A DNA stretch of 64,000 nucleotides from CAZRCZ01 sp964598765 (GTDB taxonomy: Bacteria > Sumerlaeota > Sumerlaeia > MVZB01 > JAJFLK01): NCBI GenBank assembly GCA_964598765.1, contig CAZRCZ010000009.1, positions 62,001 to 126,000 on the forward strand. The letters are read 5' to 3'. This document shows, in pieces, positions 54,362 to 61,812 of this stretch. The notes beneath the pieces were generated by a model that did no database searches, was not told the DNA's origin, and saw only the letters and a program-made list of their open reading frames with translations. The translations under genes were made by a program, and so were the position numbers. Numbering within the stretch: the first letter of the stretch is position 1; each line of letters starts with the position of its first letter.

Positions 54362-55677
54362 GATCGTCCATCCTTGGATGGTCCAGTTTTGACCAACGCC
54401 TCGAATTCTTCAAGGCCCGCGCGGATGTGTTGCGGTTCGCCGACTTTCTCGGCGATGGCCTCCTGCGTTTTCAGTCCGTTGCCCGTGATCGCCAGAACGA
54501 CCGATTCGTCGCGCGGGATTTTCCCCTGCGCGAGCAGTTTGCGCAGAACACCGAGCGTCACGCCGCCGGCGGTCTCGGTGAAAATCCCCTCGGTCCGCGC
54601 CAAAAGTTTCATCGAATCCACGATCTCGTCGTCACTCACGTCCTCGCCGCCGGAGCCCCCTTCCCTCATCAATTTGTAGGCGTAAAATCCGTCCGCGGGA
54701 TTTCCAATGGCGAGACTCTTGGCGATAGTGTTCGGTTTCTTGATCGGCGGGATCAAGTCGTTGCCCTCCTTCACCGCGCGCGTGATCGGATTGCATCCGG
54801 TCGCCTGCGCGCCCCAGCAGAGCGACGGCGTGTCCTTGACGAAACCCAAATGTTTCAACTCGTGATACGCCTTGGCGATCTTGGTGATGAGCGATCCGCC
54901 CGCCATCGGGACAATCGTGTGGCGCGGCAGTCGCCAACCGAGTTGCTCCGCGATTTCGAACGCCATCGCCTTGGACCCTTCGGCGTAGAAGGGACGGATG
55001 TTGATGTTGACGAACGCCCACGGATATTTGTTGGCGATTTCGGAGCAGAGCCGGTTCACCTCATCGTAGGTTCCGTGAATCGCGACGATCTTCGCTCCGT
55101 AAATCAACGAGCCGAGAATTTTTCCGCGCTCCAGATCGGCAGGGATGAAAACATACGCCGGCATTCCGGCCGACGCGGCGTTGGCCGCGACCGAATTGGC
55201 CAAGTTGCCCGTCGAGGCGCACGCCGCGACCTCAAATCCAAATTCCTTCGCCTTGGAAAGCGCGACCGAAACGACACGGTCTTTGAAGGAAAGCGTCGGA
55301 TAATTCACCGCGTCGTTTTTGATGTAAAGTTCCTTGAGTCCGAGTTCCTTCGCCAGATTCCGCGAACGGATCAGCGGAGTAAACCCCACCTGAACCCCGA
55401 CCGTGGGGTTTTCCTTCAGGGGCAACAACTCCTGATACCGCCACATGGTGGTCGGACGCGAGGCGACGACCTCCTTGGTCAGACGCCGCGCGATGGCGTC
55501 GTAATCGTATTCGATCTCCAGCGGACCGAAGCAAAAACTGCAAACGTGCTGGGGCGCGACATCATAGCGTTCGCCGCATTCTCTGCATTTCAAGGCCTTG
55601 ACGGTGGTGATTGAGGCGGCCGTTCGCGCCTCCGCGGTGGTGATGGACATCCCTTGCATCCCTTCTTTTCCGGTCAT
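54358..55677 (-). CDS. thrC: Threonine synthase-like PLP enzyme with zinc ribbon
   Basis: 439 aa. Zinc ribbon Cys31, 34, 46, 49 (CRECGERYDV...CSFCFGPL), then fold-type II PLP core: PLP lysine Lys132 in LSFKDRVVSVAL, STGNLANSVAANAA, PMAGGSLITK, ETAGGVTLGVL, ITGNGLK. The substrate loop reads NYPTLSFKDR rather than NPTGSFKDR. Annotated as threonine synthase (O-phosphohomoserine to threonine), but its operon with TusA, MoaD-NIL and JAMM genes allows a sulfhydrylase role. First gene of the operon. ATG 55677 lies at the predicted transcription start; ATG 55650 with GAAGGG upstream may be the real start. Confidence 0.88.
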   Translation of the reverse strand: MTGKEGMQGMSITTAEARTAASITTVKALKCRECGERYDVAPQHVCSFCFGPLEIEYDYDAIARRLTKEVVASRPTTMWRYQELLPLKENPTVGVQVGFTPLIRSRNLAKELGLKELYIKNDAVNYPTLSFKDRVVSVALSKAKEFGFEVAACASTGNLANSVAANAASAGMPAYVFIPADLERGKILGSLIYGAKIVAIHGTYDEVNRLCSEIANKYPWAFVNINIRPFYAEGSKAMAFEIAEQLGWRLPRHTIVPMAGGSLITKIAKAYHELKHLGFVKDTPSLCWGAQATGCNPITRAVKEGNDLIPPIKKPNTIAKSLAIGNPADGFYAYKLMREGGSGGEDVSDDEIVDSMKLLARTEGIFTETAGGVTLGVLRKLLAQGKIPRDESVVLAITGNGLKTQEAIAEKVGEPQHIRAGLEEFEALVKTGPSKDGRS

Positions 55678-55688
55678 AAACGGGGTTC

Positions 55689-55717
55689 ACTATAATGAAC
55701 ACTCAAATTGAAATCAA
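55689..55717 (-). promoter_or_regulatory. Sigma-70-type promoter of the thrC-sulfur operon
   Basis: On the minus strand TTGATT (55717-55712), 17-nt spacer, TATAGT (55694-55689). Transcription would begin near 55682, only about 5 nt before ATG 55677. Confidence 0.6.
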
Positions 55718-55884
55718 GCCCAAAAATGAATGTTTTTCAGGAAAGAATTCGGCGCGGGGGCGTAATTCCCAAGCGAATGAAGCTATAAGTTGCGCGATAC
55801 GTCAAATAGATACGAGTTTAAGATATTGAAGACAGGAAATCGAAAGTTGACGAGAACCGATCTCATTAATATACCGCAAGGGAT

Positions 55885-55940
55885 ATTCGGGGACCGGCTC
55901 GCGGGGATTTATGCGGCACAGCCGCCGTCGGCTGTGAACC
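55885..55940 (+). repeat. Family B repeat, long form
   Basis: ATTCGGGGACCGGCTCGCGG, a short spacer, then hairpin GCACAGCCGCC/GTCGGCTGTG and GAACC. The same 56-nt order is found at 60256-60311; the first part recurs on the minus strand at 61589-61614. The 679-nt gap 55678-56356 contains the thrC promoter, this repeat, a TTTGCGCCTTCTGCG repeat fragment (about 55970-55984) and the fossil permease end; no intact gene. Confidence 0.75.
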
Positions 55941-56068
55941 CGCAACTTGTCCCATCAATTTACGCACTTTGCGCCTTCTGCGCTCATTTGCGGCCAGTCC
56001 TTCTCCTCAATCATCAATCCACAATGCTAACCGGCGCCACGTGCGTCCGCGGAGATGGACGCGGGGTC

Positions 56069-56242
56069 CGTCTCGGCATCGAGGAGCCACATGCGCCGTG
56101 GGGAAACTTGCTTCACGAGACGCAAAACATGGGCACTTTCGTGGATTTTCCGTGGTTCTTGATCCCCGGCTTGTTCATCTTCCTCATCGTCTTCGCCTTC
56201 AACTTCTTCGGCGACGGCGTCCGCGACGCGCTGGATCCCAAA
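56069..56242 (+). pseudogene. Fragment of a DppC/OppC-type peptide ABC permease
   Basis: About 58 codons read VRLGIEEPHAPWGNLL, then PWFLIPGLFIFLIVFAFNFF and GDGVRDALDPK. This matches the conserved C-terminal end of dipeptide/oligopeptide permeases (usual pattern: LG-x-P-x-PSWG, a final helix, NLLGDGLRDALDPR). Everything before it (four to five helices) is missing, and 12 unrelated codons follow to a stop. The remains of a transporter gene, lost by deletion. Confidence 0.75.
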
Positions 56243-56356
56243 TGCTTGATTTGGGCGATCCCGGAATTCGAGCAATTTTAGCTTGTTTTTGCTCGCCCAA
56301 ACCCGTTTAATAAGCGGGATTCGGTGCAATCGAGAGACGAGGGAGCGGCGGATACG

Positions 56357-56722
56357 ATGGCCAAAAAAATTCTGATCGCCGACGACGAAGAAGACGTCAA
56401 AATCATCATCCAGCTTTTTCTCGAATCCAAGGGTTTCGAGATCATCACCGCCTTTGACGGTCTGGACGCGATTGACAAGGCGCGGTCCGAATCCCCCGAT
56501 CTCATCCTTCTGGACGTGATGATGCCGATCATTGACGGTTTCGAGGTTTGCCGTCGGCTCAAGGCCGACCCGAAGACCGCGCCGATTCCGATCGTCATGC
56601 TCTCGGCGGCTTCGCAGACGGAAAGCAAGAAGCGGGGTTTCGACGCCGGCGCGACCGATTACATCGTCAAACCGTTTGAACCCGATCACCTGCACCATGT
56701 CCTTGAGGGATTGTTGCATTAA
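56357..56722 (+). CDS. CheY-like stand-alone response regulator
   Basis: 121 aa, receiver domain only: acidic pair ADDEED, phospho-acceptor Asp in LLLDVMMPIIDGFEV, Thr/Ser position MLSAAS, Lys in VKPF. No output domain and no kinase nearby, so it works in trans. Start ATG 56357 by family alignment. Confidence 0.94.
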   Translation: MAKKILIADDEEDVKIIIQLFLESKGFEIITAFDGLDAIDKARSESPDLILLDVMMPIIDGFEVCRRLKADPKTAPIPIVMLSAASQTESKKRGFDAGATDYIVKPFEPDHLHHVLEGLLH

Positions 56723-56744
56723 CAGACGAATGAAAATCCGGTGA

Positions 56745-56767
56745 GGCACGGACAGAATGCCCGTGCC
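56745..56767. repeat. GGCACGG...CCGTGCC hairpin
   Basis: Stem of 7 bp with a 9-nt loop between the response regulator and the TPR gene. No T-run follows, so it is more likely a dispersed repeat than a terminator. Related sequence (CACGGAACA...TGTTCCGTG) at 63419-63459. Confidence 0.5.
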
Positions 56768-56800
56768 ACGCCGAATCATCGAAAGGAACAGACAAACGAA

Positions 56801-57286
56801 ATGACCGAAAAAACGCAGGAAAAAAACGCCCCGGCGACCGACGGCGCCGTCGCGACGGAAACGCCGACCCCCGAAAAATTGCTGACCGAAACGCTGGTAG
56901 AATCTTATGAGCAGTCGTTGGACGCGGACGCCAAAAAGACGTTCGAGAAGCTCGGCTACGCGCTGTTTCATTCGGTGAGCGACGAGAAGGCGCAGGAACT
57001 CCTGCACAAGTTCGGCTTCAAGCCGCGCGACGTTTTGGATCATTACAACGCCGGATGCGCGCTGGCGGCGAAGGAAAAATTCTCCGACGCGGCCAAGGCG
57101 TTCGCCGCGGCGTTGGATTTGGACTCGAATTTCGAACCGGCTCGGTTCAATCACGCCCTCGCCAAGGAAATGGCGGGGGACGCGGCGGGAGCGAAAAAAA
57201 GTTGGAAGGAATTGCTCGACCTCTGCCAAGATGAGGAAGAGTCGGCGCGGATCAAACAGCACCTGAAGGAATTGGCCGACTCCTGA
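56801..57286 (+). CDS. TPR-repeat protein
   Basis: 161 aa, cytoplasmic, acidic. Low-complexity lead, then helices ending in tetratricopeptide-like units: PRDVLDHYNAGCALAAKEKFSDAAKAFAAALDLDSNFEPARFNHALAKEMAGDAAGAKKSWKEL. Likely a protein-binding adaptor. AAAGGA (56782-56787) precedes ATG 56801. Confidence 0.8.
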   Translation: MTEKTQEKNAPATDGAVATETPTPEKLLTETLVESYEQSLDADAKKTFEKLGYALFHSVSDEKAQELLHKFGFKPRDVLDHYNAGCALAAKEKFSDAAKAFAAALDLDSNFEPARFNHALAKEMAGDAAGAKKSWKELLDLCQDEEESARIKQHLKELADS

Positions 57287-57336
57287 GCGACGCCTTGGCG
57301 TCGCCTGTCTTCCCCGACGTTGCCCTTTCGCGCCCC

Positions 57337-58554
57337 ATGCCGTCGAACACGCCATCCGACCCTTTGCCCCGAATCGCATTTTTGCCCGGGATCGCGATTG
57401 TTATTCTTCTCATGGGCGCGGGAGCCGCGCCCCGGACTTCGGACGCCGACTTGACGAAATTCGATTGGAGCGCCGAGGGAAACCAGCTCACGTTTCACGC
57501 GGAGTTTAGCCGTCCGGTCATTCCTCAAATCTTCGATAAGCTTTTGGAGAAAAAATACTTCTACGTGGATTTTTACGGCGTCGCGGGTCCCGCCGACGCC
57601 GCCGACTGGGATTTGCCGCAAAGCGGATTGAAGCGGGTCAAGCGTCTCTATTATCCCCAATACCGCGTCCTGCGTTTCGTCTTCTACGCCGTGGATGGCG
57701 AAGCCCTGACGATGAGCATGGAGGGGCTGAATCGAAGCTACTTCGTCCGTGTGGTTCCCCTCGATCTCAAGCCGCTCGATCGGACGAGACGGGAGGACGC
57801 CAAGGGGACGCGCAAGATCGTCATCCTCGATCCGGGCCACGGCGGAACCGACAACGGCGCGCAAACTTCCAAGCCGGTCAACGGCAAAACCTACTATGAG
57901 AAAGACATCGTTCTGCAGATTGTCCGGCGGATCGTCGCGCTGGCCGAGCGCTCGCCGAATCTGGAAATTCATCTGACCCGCGCAGGAGACCAACATGTCT
58001 CGCTGGAAGATCGCATCGCTTATGCCGACCGGCAGAAGGGGGACCTCTTCGTCAGCATTCATTTGAACGCTTCGGATGAGCGCGGAACCAAAACGGCGCG
58101 CGGGTTCGAGGTTTATTACCTCAGCGACGGAAGCAAGGAAACCAACCGCCAGTTGGAGCATTTGGAAAATCGTCAGGGGGTCAATCTGAACCGTACCGTG
58201 TCGGGAGATGAAAACTTGGGATCGGTTCTGCGTAATCTGGCCGACGACAAACTCCGGGAGCGGAGGAAGGAAAGCCTGATGGCGGGATTGGTTTTCGAGC
58301 AGGTTTTGAATCACGAAGGTCCGTTCAAAGCCCGCGACCGGGGAGTCAAGACCGCCGCGTTTCGGGTGCTGATGAATTTCAACATGCCTTCGATCCTCGT
58401 CGAGTGCGGGTTCATTGACAACGCGGAGGACGCGAAACTTCTCGCGCAGTCCGCCGTTCAGGATCAAATCGCGGCCTTGCTTTTCAACGGCATTAACCTG
58501 TATTTTGCGAGGATGGACCCGCAGTTCGAAGCGCGCTTGGCTCCGACCGGCTGA
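57337..58554 (+). CDS. N-acetylmuramoyl-L-alanine amidase (AMIN + Amidase_3)
   Basis: 405 aa from ATG 57337 (TTG 57295 also open). Signal peptide (IAFLPGIAIVILLMGAGAA), AMIN-like domain (about 40-130: FDWSAEGNQLTFHAEFSRPV) for septal or outer-layer targeting, then Amidase_3: zinc ligands in ILDPGHGGTDNGA, EKDIVL and SIHLNAS, catalytic Glu in LVECGFIDN. Cuts the amide between muramic acid and the stem peptide in the periplasm. Confidence 0.93.
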   Translation: MPSNTPSDPLPRIAFLPGIAIVILLMGAGAAPRTSDADLTKFDWSAEGNQLTFHAEFSRPVIPQIFDKLLEKKYFYVDFYGVAGPADAADWDLPQSGLKRVKRLYYPQYRVLRFVFYAVDGEALTMSMEGLNRSYFVRVVPLDLKPLDRTRREDAKGTRKIVILDPGHGGTDNGAQTSKPVNGKTYYEKDIVLQIVRRIVALAERSPNLEIHLTRAGDQHVSLEDRIAYADRQKGDLFVSIHLNASDERGTKTARGFEVYYLSDGSKETNRQLEHLENRQGVNLNRTVSGDENLGSVLRNLADDKLRERRKESLMAGLVFEQVLNHEGPFKARDRGVKTAAFRVLMNFNMPSILVECGFIDNAEDAKLLAQSAVQDQIAALLFNGINLYFARMDPQFEARLAPTG

Positions 58555-58615
58555 AAGTCCGAAAAAACGTCATTCACGATCTTTGGCATGAGCTTGAAAT
58601 TCGGCTCGAACGACC

Positions 58616-59101
58616 ATGGGCATCCGACGATTGGCGCGGCAACGCGCCCTCCAACTTCTTTACTCCCTCGAATACGGCGATCAACCGTTCGAGGCCGCCG
58701 AAGGGGAATTTCTGAGTGTGAACGCGCGGGAGCGCCGCAAGGGTTGGGGGCCTTTTCCCCAGCAACTCGCCCGGATCACCTTTGAGCATCGCCAAGAATT
58801 GGACCCCGAAATCGCGGGAGCCTTGCAAAACTGGACGATTGATCGTCTGCCCCGATTGGATCATCTTTGCATGAGGATGGCGTTGTGCGAATTTCGATTT
58901 TTTCCGGAAATTCCGCTCAAGACGACCATCAATGAATACGTGGAGTTGGCCAAGCTTTTCGGAACGGAGGACTCGCCTCCCTACGTCAACGCCGTGCTGG
59001 ATCGGCTGGCGCAAAACTACAAGCACAAGGATTTTGAATTGAAGGAGAGTAACGGAGCGGCCAAGAAAGAGGTCAAGCCGGCCGCGGAAAAACAACCATG
59101 A
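58616..59101 (+). CDS. nusB: Transcription antitermination factor NusB
   Basis: 161 aa, all-helical: RRLARQRALQLLYSLEYGD, RLPRLDHLCMRMALCEFRFFPEIPLKTTINEYVELAKLFGTEDSPPYVNAVLD. Binds boxA with NusE for rRNA antitermination. Lys-rich tail of about 20 residues. Overlaps argB by 4 nt. Confidence 0.95.
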   Translation: MGIRRLARQRALQLLYSLEYGDQPFEAAEGEFLSVNARERRKGWGPFPQQLARITFEHRQELDPEIAGALQNWTIDRLPRLDHLCMRMALCEFRFFPEIPLKTTINEYVELAKLFGTEDSPPYVNAVLDRLAQNYKHKDFELKESNGAAKKEVKPAAEKQP

Positions 59102-60033
59102 GCGTGAAGGAAAAAGAGCCGGTTAAAGAACAACCGAAGGAGCACGTCAAGGAGCACTCCCAGCACAATCCGCTGGACAAGTTCATCCGCAAGGCGCGCG
59201 TGCTCACCGAGGCGATGCCCTACTTTCAGAAGTTCAGGGATTCGACCGTCGTCATCAAATACGGCGGCCACGCGATGATTGACGCCAAACTCAAGCATCA
59301 GGTCGCGCAGGATATCGTGATGATGGAAAGCGTCGGGATCAATCCGGTCATCGTTCACGGCGGCGGACCGGAGATCACGGCGGTCATGGACCGCGTCGGC
59401 CTTCAGGCGGAGTTCGTCCACGGCCAGCGGGTCACCGACGCCGCGACGCTGGAGATCACCGAGATGGTTCTGGCGGGCAAACTCAACGGCGAGATCGTCG
59501 CGCGGATTCAGCAGGCCGGAGGGCGCGCGGTCGGGCTTTCGGGCAAGGACGCGGGGTTGATCCTTGCCAAAAAACATCAGGACGAAAGCGGGCGCGACAT
59601 CGGTTTCGTCGGCGACGTCGAGGCGGTCAACGTCGAGATCGTCAATCTCCTTAACACCAATCAGTTCATCCCCGTCATTTCCCCCATCGGGGCTGACGCC
59701 TCGGGGCAAACCTACAACATCAACGCCGACACGGTGGCCGCCGAAGTCGCGTCAGCGCTCAAGGCGCGCAAGTTGGTTCTCCTGACCGACGTGCGCGGCA
59801 TCCTGCGCGATCCCAAGGATGACGAGACGGTCATTCCGAGCGTGCAGGTCGGCGAGGTCGAGGGATTGATCGCCGACGGGGTCATCACGAGCGGCATGAT
59901 CCCCAAGGTCCGCGCCTGCATGACGGCCCTGAGCGGGGGCGTGCGCAAAACGCACATTCTCGACGGTCGGCTTCCCCACGCGCTTCTCTTGGAACTCTTC
60001 ACCGATGAAGGCATCGGCACGATGATCCAATGA
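59098..60033 (+). CDS. argB: Acetylglutamate kinase
   Basis: Second step of arginine synthesis: phosphorylation of N-acetylglutamate. 311 aa, with a charged 20-residue lead (EKEPVKEQPKEHVKEH). VIKYGGHAM, VIVHGGGPEIT, EFVHGQRVTD, GLSGKDAGLI, NINADTVAAEVASALKA, LLTDVRGIL, SGMIPKVRACMTAL. The N-terminal extension is of the type linked to arginine-sensitive hexameric forms, but this is only suggestive. No other arg gene in the window. Confidence 0.95.
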   Translation: MSVKEKEPVKEQPKEHVKEHSQHNPLDKFIRKARVLTEAMPYFQKFRDSTVVIKYGGHAMIDAKLKHQVAQDIVMMESVGINPVIVHGGGPEITAVMDRVGLQAEFVHGQRVTDAATLEITEMVLAGKLNGEIVARIQQAGGRAVGLSGKDAGLILAKKHQDESGRDIGFVGDVEAVNVEIVNLLNTNQFIPVISPIGADASGQTYNINADTVAAEVASALKARKLVLLTDVRGILRDPKDDETVIPSVQVGEVEGLIADGVITSGMIPKVRACMTALSGGVRKTHILDGRLPHALLLELFTDEGIGTMIQ

Positions 60034-60251
60034 GCGAGCCGACCGATCCCGTCCGGCGTCCTCCGCGCCTGCTCCATTATTTGCTTTTGAACTTGGGCGT
60101 TTGGATTTTTCTCGCCGCGCAGACGTGGTTGCTTTCGCGCATGCTCGGCTCCGCGCGCGGATTGATTCTGTTCGCGTTGTTGCTCGCCATTGGATTTTTG
60201 GTCGTTTCCATCTTCGATTACGTTTGGCTGAACCTGCAACGGCGGGAATAA
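60030..60251 (+). CDS. Small two-helix membrane protein
   Basis: 73 aa with two hydrophobic helices (YLLLNLGVWIFLAAQTWLL; GLILFALLLAIGFLVVSIFDYVW) and short basic ends. Overlaps argB by 4 nt, so translated with it. No family recognised. Confidence 0.65.
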   Translation: MSEPTDPVRRPPRLLHYLLLNLGVWIFLAAQTWLLSRMLGSARGLILFALLLAIGFLVVSIFDYVWLNLQRRE

Positions 60252-60255
60252 GGAG

Positions 60256-60311
60256 ATTCGGGGACCGGCTCGCGGAATTTATGTGGCACAGCCGTCCTCG
60301 GCTGTGGAACC
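60256..60311 (+). repeat. Family B repeat, long form
   Basis: ATTCGGGGACCGGCTCGCGG, then the GCACAGCCGTCC/TCGGCTGTG hairpin and GAACC; near twin of 55885-55940. Fills the gap (60252-60446) with nothing else identified. Confidence 0.75.
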
Positions 60312-60446
60312 TTGAATCGGTTCCTCACCGGCGACGGGGTTGACGTTGCTTTTTCCGAAAGGCGGTCAAGTGGTCCTTACCTTTTCAACTTCTCCGCGAT
60401 CTCCCCGGCTCCACGGGAGAAAGTCCGCGCGCGGTCGGTGATCGTC

Positions 60447-61538
60447 ATGGATTTGTCGCAGTTGAACATGCTCGTTCGGTTCGCTTGGGGAATTTACCCG
60501 ACGAGCAAGAAGCGCGTCAGCTTAGCGTTCCGGAAGTTGCTCGCTTGGCCTCTCGGTTACTCCTTCACTTCCGGGGTCTTCACGATCGTCTTATTGGGCC
60601 ATTATTTACATTCGCTTGTCTGGAAACACATAGTTGAGGAAGCAACATCGAGAGGATTCGGTACCGTAGCCTACCAGCGCTTCTATTCCAATTATGGAGT
60701 CCTATACAAGAAATCGTATTCGGCGATATTGGGAACTCTCGGCATCCGTGCGCCATTTGTTATCATTTTGACGTTGGCCGCCTGGTGGCTGGTTGTCCGC
60801 CTGATCCTCCGGTATTACAAAGTCCCATCGCATATGCCAAGACGGCTGGTTGATATCGAGACATTTGGAATTCATTCGCTATCCCTGTTTGTGGCCACCG
60901 GCATCGTCGCTCTGCTGATCGGTGTTCAGCTGGAAGTGGCTCTATGTTTGAGGTTGACCCCTCCCGAGTTCGTCCCGCAAGTTTCTCGCGCGGTTTTATA
61001 TGGGATTCAGGGTATGGGCGGCGAATTCGTGCTGGCGCTCATCATCGCCGAACGGGGGCTTCGTCGTTATCGCCGTGAGTTTCTTGATCTCTGGCCGGAA
61101 TTCCGCCAGTGCGGCGTTTCAGGATCGCTTTGGCTTGTCGGCTTGGGATCGCCTCCTCTCGTCCGAGGATTGGCCTTTTGCATCTTCCAAGTCATTGTAA
61201 TTCCCTATTTGCTCATCGTTAATCAACCGTATCTAGGAAATTTCGCGCTCGAAGGTGAAGTCATTGCGCACCTTTTCGTCTCGATCTCGATCGCCATTGC
61301 TTGCGCCTTCGGTGTGGTTTCAGCGGTTGCCTTGACTCCTTTTTCCCCTGTTCCATCACGCACTTTTCTCCCCATCATTTTGGCCTTCTTGGCGCCCGGA
61401 TGGCTTGTTCTCGTGGGAGAAGAAAGTCGGTGGTATGCTGTGATCGCCGAAATCGCAAGCTGGCCGCTACGAGGTTATCTCGTCCTCAGAATCTGGCGGC
61501 GAGCCGCGAAGGAATTTGAAGAGGGAGACGTGCGCTGA
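60447..61538 (+). CDS. Multi-helix membrane protein of unknown function
   Basis: 363 aa from ATG 60447 (the open frame extends to TTG 60312 through repeat DNA). About eight hydrophobic segments, e.g. FTSGVFTIVLLGHYL, APFVIILTLAAWWLVVRLIL, SLFVATGIVALLIGV, IFQVIVIPYLLIV, AIACAFGVVSAVAL, FLPIILAFLAPGWLVLV. Charged loops and a cytoplasmic C-terminus. No motif recognised; perhaps an ABC-2-like or rhomboid-sized protein. Single gene. Confidence 0.6.
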   Translation: MDLSQLNMLVRFAWGIYPTSKKRVSLAFRKLLAWPLGYSFTSGVFTIVLLGHYLHSLVWKHIVEEATSRGFGTVAYQRFYSNYGVLYKKSYSAILGTLGIRAPFVIILTLAAWWLVVRLILRYYKVPSHMPRRLVDIETFGIHSLSLFVATGIVALLIGVQLEVALCLRLTPPEFVPQVSRAVLYGIQGMGGEFVLALIIAERGLRRYRREFLDLWPEFRQCGVSGSLWLVGLGSPPLVRGLAFCIFQVIVIPYLLIVNQPYLGNFALEGEVIAHLFVSISIAIACAFGVVSAVALTPFSPVPSRTFLPIILAFLAPGWLVLVGEESRWYAVIAEIASWPLRGYLVLRIWRRAAKEFEEGDVR

Positions 61539-61588
61539 GGATCGGGAGCGGACAAGGATTTCGAAATTCGCGGGACGGGCAAGCGGAC

Positions 61589-61614
61589 AATTCCCCGCGA
61601 GCCAGTCCCCGAAT
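61589..61614 (-). repeat. Family B repeat, first part only
   Basis: On the minus strand ATTCGGGGACTGGCTCGCGG plus GGAATT, matching the front half of the copies at 55885 and 60256 without the CACAGCC hairpin. Confidence 0.65.
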
Positions 61615-61650
61615 TTCCTTCGAATGATATTTATGGGGCCGGTTCTAATC

Positions 61651-61725
61651 CGAGCCGCGACCGTCAGGGAGCGACCAGCGCGCGTCCTCTTTGTCCTTGG
61701 ATACTCGCTCAAGCACGCGGCTCGG
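61651..61725. repeat. REP-like inverted pair (family A), intergenic
   Basis: CCGAGCCGCG (61651-61660) and CGCGGCTCGG (61716-61725) pair over 10 bp; 61651-61673 is the full 23-nt family A unit on the minus strand. Between the unknown membrane gene and the LinD-like gene. Confidence 0.65.
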
Positions 61726-61812
61726 TTGCGTCGTATGCGACGGTCTCCCAAATTATAAAGCACGCTTGATTCAAACTTTACAACCCCTCTTCAATCGGGC
61801 TACTCTGAATTT

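Noticed and set aside
56745..56767. Hairpin as a rho-independent terminator
   Set aside because: No T-run after the stem on either strand.
56027..58467. Long minus-strand frames (450 and 438 codons) opposite the response regulator, TPR and amidase genes
   Set aside because: Antisense shadows in GC-rich DNA.
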